A DNA stretch of 64,000 bases from Caprella mutica (taxonomy: Eukaryota > Arthropoda > Malacostraca > Amphipoda > Caprellidae). The position numbers and the translations under genes were made by a program. Below the pieces are notes generated by a model, which saw only the letters and a program-made list of their open reading frames with translations, made no database searches and had not been told where the DNA came from. Location of the stretch: assembly GCA_947561585.1 (NCBI GenBank), contig CANNZV010002531.1:11561-75560 (forward strand), given 5' to 3'. Position 1 is the first letter of the stretch; every line of letters starts with the position of its first letter. Below are positions 61,486-64,000 of the stretch, piece by piece.

Positions 61486-62469
61486 TGAAGAGGGGCGTCT
61501 TTCTTTGAGCTATTTATGCTCCTTATAAAGTTCCATTATAATTTTAATTACTTTTCCACTGCTAAATAATAAGTAGAAATAGCATCCTAAATAAATTTCT
61601 TATGCCTTACTAGGTGATGCATCTTTTTTTTGGAAAAATTAGTACTTTGCCACGTATCTCTATTCACCCGAACTAGCAGATTTATTGGTGTATATTGTTT
61701 AGACTGTGTGGTATTTTTCTATAAGGTTGTGCAGTGAAATTTGTCGAAATAATATGACAATCAGGGTTTTATTCATTTGCTGAAATGAGGGTAATGGTAT
61801 ATACGTATAAGCGTTAGGATAATCGTTAGTGGTTATTCTTTTGCAAGTGAATCTTTCCTGTCCTTACTTCCTACTTCCTTACATAAAATCACTACTTTAT
61901 ATATCAATTTTCATTCTTTGTTTGTCCTGTATTATCTTTTCCCTTATATTCATCTTTTACTAATTTTACCTTTTTCGTTGCATCTGTATTTTTGCTAAAG
62001 TATTTAAGTGAGTTCCAAGAGTAGTATACGAATCAGACGTCAGTTACCGTAATTGCGACTCTAGTGCTATATTTTTTTGGATTTTTAGGTTCATAACTTA
62101 GTGGAGTCTTCCTACTTATGTAAATAACTTTAAAACTGTTACTTCAAATGTCTACTAGTCGGGAAAGTACGGTATTGTGAAGGGGAATTTATATTGATTG
62201 CGACGGGTGGCTATCTTTGAGTTGAAATTTCTATATTCAAGTTTTCAGCATTCATATTTTTTCTATTATTATTTAGTTTCGAGTATTATTATTTTTCTTG
62301 TTTACCAATTAGTATCAATTTGTTAATTTTCCATCGGGGTTTTCCAGGTTCACGGTTTGATAAGATTAAATGGTTTAATACCTGAAACTATTATGTCCTG
62401 AAGCTAGCCGCTATATTTGAGTTATGAGAATTGATAAGAAAATAGCCCAGAACTGAAATATCTGGGTGT
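61486..62469. other. Unannotated AT-rich stretch
   Basis: No gene or clear repeat is visible. Confidence 0.4.
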
Positions 62470-62849
62470 GCTACCCTAATTGAGCTGATACCCTAATTGA
62501 GCTGCTACCCTAATTGAGCTGCTACCCTAATTGAGCTGCTACCCTAATTGAGCTGCTACCCTAATTGAGCTGCTACCCTAATTGAGCTGCTACCCTGATT
62601 GAGCTGCTACCCTGATTGAGCTGCTACCCTGATTGAGCTGCTACCCTGATTGAGCTGCTACCCTGATTGAGCTGCTACCCTGATTGAGCTGCTACCCTGA
62701 TTGAGCTGCTACCCTGATTGAGCTGCTACCCTGATTGAGCTGCTACCCTGATTGAGCTGCTACCCTGATTGAGCTGCTACCCTGATTGAGCTGCTACCCT
62801 GATTGAGCTGCTACCCTGATTGAGCTGCTACCCTGATTGAGCTGCTACC
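62470..62849. repeat. 17-bp minisatellite (gctaccctgattgagct)
   Basis: About 22 units. The first seven read ccctaatt, the rest ccctgatt, in clean consecutive blocks. Confidence 0.97.
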
Positions 62850-64000
62850 CTATTATATTTGTGTGACACTCTCTATTATATTTGTGTGACACTCTCTATT
62901 ATATTTGTGTGACACTCTCTATTATGTTTGTGTGACACTCTCTATTATGTTTGTGTGACACTCTCTATTATGTTTGTGTGACACTCTCTATTATGTTTGT
63001 GTGACACTCTCTATTATGTTTGTGTGACACTCTCTATTATGTTTGTGTGACACTCTCTATTATGTTTGTGTGACACTCTCTATTATGTTTGTGTGACACT
63101 CTCTATTATGTTTGTGTGACACTCTCTATTATGTTTGTGTGACACTCTCTATTATGTTTGTGTGACACTCTCTATTATGTTTGTGTGACACTCTCTATTA
63201 TGTTTGTGTGACACTCTCTATTATGTTTGTGTGACACTCTCTATTATGTTTGTGTGACACTCTCTATTATGTTTGTGTGACGCTCTCTATTATGTTTGTG
63301 TGACGCTCTCTATTATGTTTGTGTGACGCTCTCTATTATGTTTGTGTGACACTCTCTATTATGTTTGTGTGACACTCTCTATTATGTTTGTGTGACACTC
63401 TCTATTATGTTTGTGTGACACTCTCTATTATGTTTGTGTGACACTCTCTATTATGTTTGTGTGACACTCTCTATTATGTTTGTGTGACACTCTCTATTAT
63501 GTTTGTGTGACACTCTCTATTATGTTTGTGTGACACTCTCTATTATGTTTGTGGGACACTCTCTATTATGTTTGTGGGACACTCTCTATTATGTTTGTGG
63601 GACACTCTCTATTATGTTTGTGGGACACTCTCTATTATGTTTGTGGGACACTCTCTATTATGTTTGTGGGACACTCTCTATTATGTTTGTGGGACACTCT
63701 CTATTATGTTTGTGGGACACTCTCTATTATGTTTGTGGGACACTCTCTATTATGTTTGTGGGACACTCTCTATTATGTTTGTGGGACACTCTCTATTATG
63801 TTTGTGGGACACTCTCTATTATGTTTGTGGGACACTCTCTATTATGTTTGTGGGACACTCTCTATTATGTTTGTGGGACACTCTCTATTATGTTTGTGGG
63901 ACACTCTCTATTATGTTTGTGGGACACTCTCTATTATGTTTGTGGGACACTCTCTATTATGTTTGTGGGACACTCTCTATTATATTTGTGGGACACTCTC
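62850..64000. repeat. 23-bp minisatellite reaching the window end
   Basis: About 50 units of tctattatgtttgtgtgacactc. Variant blocks run in order: attatattt (first few), attatgttt with gtgtgacac, a short gtgtgacgc block near 63280-63330, then gtgggacac from about 63550 onward. The array is cut by the window edge. Confidence 0.97.

Noticed and set aside
62850..64000. CRISPR-like regular spacing
   Set aside because: Units are directly tandem with no unique spacers, and the setting is eukaryotic. The same holds for the other arrays in the window.

Overview
The window looks like an AT-rich, repeat-dense eukaryotic nuclear genome, most likely an insect and possibly a hemipteran. The reasons are GT-AG introns, Tc1/mariner, hAT-like, Harbinger-like and Mutator-like DNA transposons, a Maverick/Polinton, a Penelope-like remnant, and several kilobases of minisatellite. 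I found no intact host gene. Almost everything I can name is a mobile element, a relic of one, or a tandem repeat. The species call is inference.

The main object is an 11,274-bp Maverick/Polinton at 3888-15161. It has exactly matched 1,207-bp terminal inverted repeats starting with AG and a perfect 6-bp target duplication (taagtg). On the minus strand it carries a family-B DNA polymerase gene (13322 to 8717) that I resolve into seven coding exons. Six short 5' exons all join in phase 1 and look tandemly duplicated. Next come a packaging-type ATPase broken at its P-loop, a complete-looking DDE integrase with a C-terminal chromodomain, two small overlapping genes, and a three-exon basic-protein gene beside the left repeat. 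A small plus-strand orphan gene (13520-13921) is divergent from the polymerase. No major capsid, minor capsid or maturation-protease gene is recognisable. The polymerase tail and the ATPase head are missing at the same place, so I read the element as an internally deleted derivative that kept its replication and integration genes.

Left flank (1-3887): an apparently identical 555-bp tandem duplication, the end of a dispersed TIR family, and a GC-rich minisatellite. Right flank (15168-20000): a Penelope-like inverted remnant with hammerhead-ribozyme-like cores, a reverse-orientation copy of the minisatellite, a Tc1/mariner-type non-autonomous element and diffuse repeats.

From 20,000 to 36,000: a 2.6-kb foldback element whose arms are built of tandem repeats, nested in an older repeat; a ~120-bp tandem repeat; a decayed pogo/pipsqueak-type gene; a decayed Tc1 element; a 4-kb 17-bp satellite with a palindromic unit and a hairpin element inside it; and a small reverse-orientation outlier of the same satellite at 35.5 kb.

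From 36,000 to 64,000: minisatellites; a mariner-type relic; and a 5.4-kb minus-strand pseudogene (42251-47671). The pseudogene has two zinc-binding N-terminal motifs, a conserved central region, a PIN-like nuclease segment and a CXC-like tail. It is cut by a 1,083-bp Mutator-like element with a 9-bp target duplication. Upstream lies a CRE/YY1-rich, possibly bidirectional promoter and a candidate spliced transcript. The rest holds hAT-like and Harbinger-like elements, dispersed inverted pairs, and two arrays (17 bp and 23 bp) that run to the window end.
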